DNA from: Embiotoca jacksoni
Lineage: Eukaryota > Chordata > Actinopteri > Embiotocidae
Length of the DNA: 64,000 nucleotides
Assembly (NCBI GenBank): GCA_022577435.1
Contig: JAKOON010000012.1
Location: forward strand, 14,220,585-14,284,584
Direction: 5' to 3'
In this document: piece after piece, positions 61,871 to 64,000 of the stretch
How the letters are laid out: every line of letters starts with the position of its first letter
Position numbering within the stretch: position 1 is the first letter of the stretch
Position numbers and translations under genes: made by a program
Notes under the pieces: model-generated
What the model was told of the DNA's origin: nothing
The model's input: only the letters and a program-made list of their open reading frames with translations
The model's database searches: none

Positions 61871-64000
61871 AAAGGGGTAGCACTGAGGACAAGACCATGG
61901 AACAGTATGTGTGTATAAAGTGGGGTACCACCATCTAATTTGTGTATTTCATCGCAAGGAATTGGCTTCTCATTGGGCACATTTATTTATCGGATATAGT
62001 GTCAATTCTTGGTTTAGTTACGGATGTGGGTTGCAAAATACAGTGAGTTACTCTACACTGCAAAAATCAGCAGACATTATGGCTTATTTAGACATTTTCT
62101 GACCAGGACAATCCTTCAAATGCCCAGATCCTATTTCTAAATCTTTGTCTAAACCCCTTTTCTCTGATTGTTCTCTCTCCTCCAACTTCTTTTCATTCCT
62201 GGTGTCTCAGTCCATCTGTTTTGTAATGGGATCTCTGCATCGTTAAGAGTTATAGAAAACAGTCGTGGTGGCTTCCCAGTTATGTGACTGTTTATCTCCT
62301 CCGTACACCACAGTGGGACCATGTTATTGGGATGAAAGACTATCAGGACAATAGACTTGCTGCACTTTCACATTTCCTCGGAGTCAAATCCACAGTCTGG
62401 CAGGTCCAGTTTGCTTGAATAAACCTCATCTAGAATGTCACATTGATAAAATGGAATGTGATTTATAATTTTGGTCCAAATGTGAAATATGCACCACTTG
62501 AATCTTGTGAGGTTAATATTGTTTTACCATCTTGTTCTGGCTGAATGATGATTGATCACACAATACAGCCACTGAAAGTTAGGTTTGGTTCAGGTCAATT
62601 AGAGTGAACAGTCCAAATGGAAACTTACAATATTTCAATGGAGCTGAAATTGATACTCACTATGTTTAATTTGATAAATCTGTTATTCACAGTATAGAAT
62701 AGTTGGGGTATATTTTATGTTTCTTAACAGATACTGAGTTTTATCATGACTTTGTCCTGTTTGAACTGAATTTATGAACCTTAATGAAAACAATCCATCC
62801 TGAGGCTTATATGGTGCAGCATTTTCACATGGACTGTCCTGCTTTAAAATGCACCCAAATGACTGGTACACATTTTTGACGGTAAAATGTCACTGAAGCA
62901 GCATCATGTTTGTTAACACACCCATTGTGTTAGAAGCATCCCATTGTGTTTTCTCCAACCACAAGACATGCACTTGGGAAAATAAATCGTTGTGTCCTTA
63001 AAACTAATGTGAAAGCTGGCCAGCATTTTCTCAGCTGCACGTATTCTGCAGTATCAGCTACTCTTTTTAAAGACTTGATTGCTTTATACTTAAATTGCTG
63101 ATGGTAGGAGTAAAATTGAATTGATGGATTAGTAGGGTATGTACAGTGTGTCCTCACCACATCCATTCAATTGCAGTGATGCTCCCCACATGCTATTCAT
63201 AACAGTGTGTCCTCCAAATATATTTCCAAATCCAACCAAGTAAGCAATCGTCTTATTTGGAGTGTTTAGTAACTTTGAGTAAACCCTCAAATGATGTGGG
63301 ATCTTTTCCCTCTTCATATCAGTGGTTGGCCAGGAGTGCATTAGGAGTCTGGTTTTGGAAACCCATACTGGTCTCACACTCACGAAGACTAGTACAGGGC
63401 CAGACCTATCATCCAAAATGTAAAAGCTTGGCGACTGTAGAGGTACACAGTGACCTTTGGATATGTTTGAAATAAATAAAGACATCAGATTACAGAAGTA
63501 AAAGCACATCATCAGCGGATTGTGTTTTTGTTTGTTTCCTCATTGGCTCATATCCCTCAAAAGTCCCTTGTATTGCGCAGAGCTGGCACAGTGTGGATGC
63601 CTTCATTTATTAACGATTCAACATCTCTGACGCAGAACTGGGATTCAACTGTAACTCATCCTCTGTCCTTTTCTACATGCTGGTGGACAGCTCCAGAAAT
63701 TTCCAGCTTCCCACAGAGATCATTTGGCAAAGCCTTTAGCAGCCAGTGTTAAGATCATCTCCAAATCCCATTTGAATATGTTGGTGACTGGAGAATGCTT
63801 TTGCCACCTACATCCAGATTGAATCTACTACAAATTTTAACTGTAACCATGAATTAAAACATGAAATCATGATTACACGTTCTTTTTAAATCGAGCACTC
63901 TGAGAATCTGGTGTACTGTACTGTAATCACAACTATTTTGTAGTCATGAACTGTGGATCATTGTATGCTACCCTTTTCAAGTATTAAGTCCTTTATGGAA
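61871..64000. other. Non-coding stretch to window end
   Basis: No supported gene, RNA or named repeat. Open frames of 60-127 codons show no domain features. Confidence 0.5.

Overview
This is vertebrate, almost certainly teleost (ray-finned fish), nuclear DNA. The evidence is split genes with GT/AG introns, very dense (CA/GT)n and tetranucleotide microsatellites, an L2/Maui-type LINE tail ending in ATTGAATTGAA, a TTAA-flanked palindromic MITE and other interspersed repeats typical of percomorph fishes. I cannot name the species from this window.

Two protein genes are supported. At the left edge (101-1114, plus strand) lies a complete, intact, intronless mitochondrial malate dehydrogenase (mdh2), which looks like an expressed retrocopy. 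Tail-to-tail with it, on the minus strand, is a six-exon R-spondin gene, best matched to rspo3, with coding span 17859 down to 3574. I rebuilt it from six exons that all join in phase 1: signal peptide (17760-17859), FU1 (12738-12932), FU2 (11926-12069), an extra third furin-like repeat FU3 (11640-11786), TSP1 (10153-10338) and the basic C-terminal tail with stop codon (3574-3797). The model gives 331 residues, or 282 if the symmetric FU3 exon is skipped.

The introns hold most of the recognisable structure. Intron 4 is nearly filled by an antisense truncated L2 LINE interrupted by about 140 bp of (CA)n. Intron 5 (6.4 kb) carries many microsatellites, including a facing GT/CA pair. Intron 1 (4.8 kb) has a CpG-rich hairpin-like patch and an unrecognised minus-strand open stretch.

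From about 18.8 kb to 64 kb, upstream of rspo3, I find no convincing gene. This 45 kb holds microsatellites, a decayed LINE (42.3-42.8 kb), two palindromic MITE-like elements (30.3-30.9 and 59.2-59.4 kb), other teleost repeats and two tRNA-like remnants. It may be the regulatory flank of rspo3, a developmental Wnt agonist gene, but the sequence alone does not show enhancers.

Functionally the two genes are unrelated: one is a TCA-cycle enzyme, the other a secreted Wnt-potentiating ligand. Their neighbourhood is best explained by retroposition or local rearrangement rather than co-regulation.
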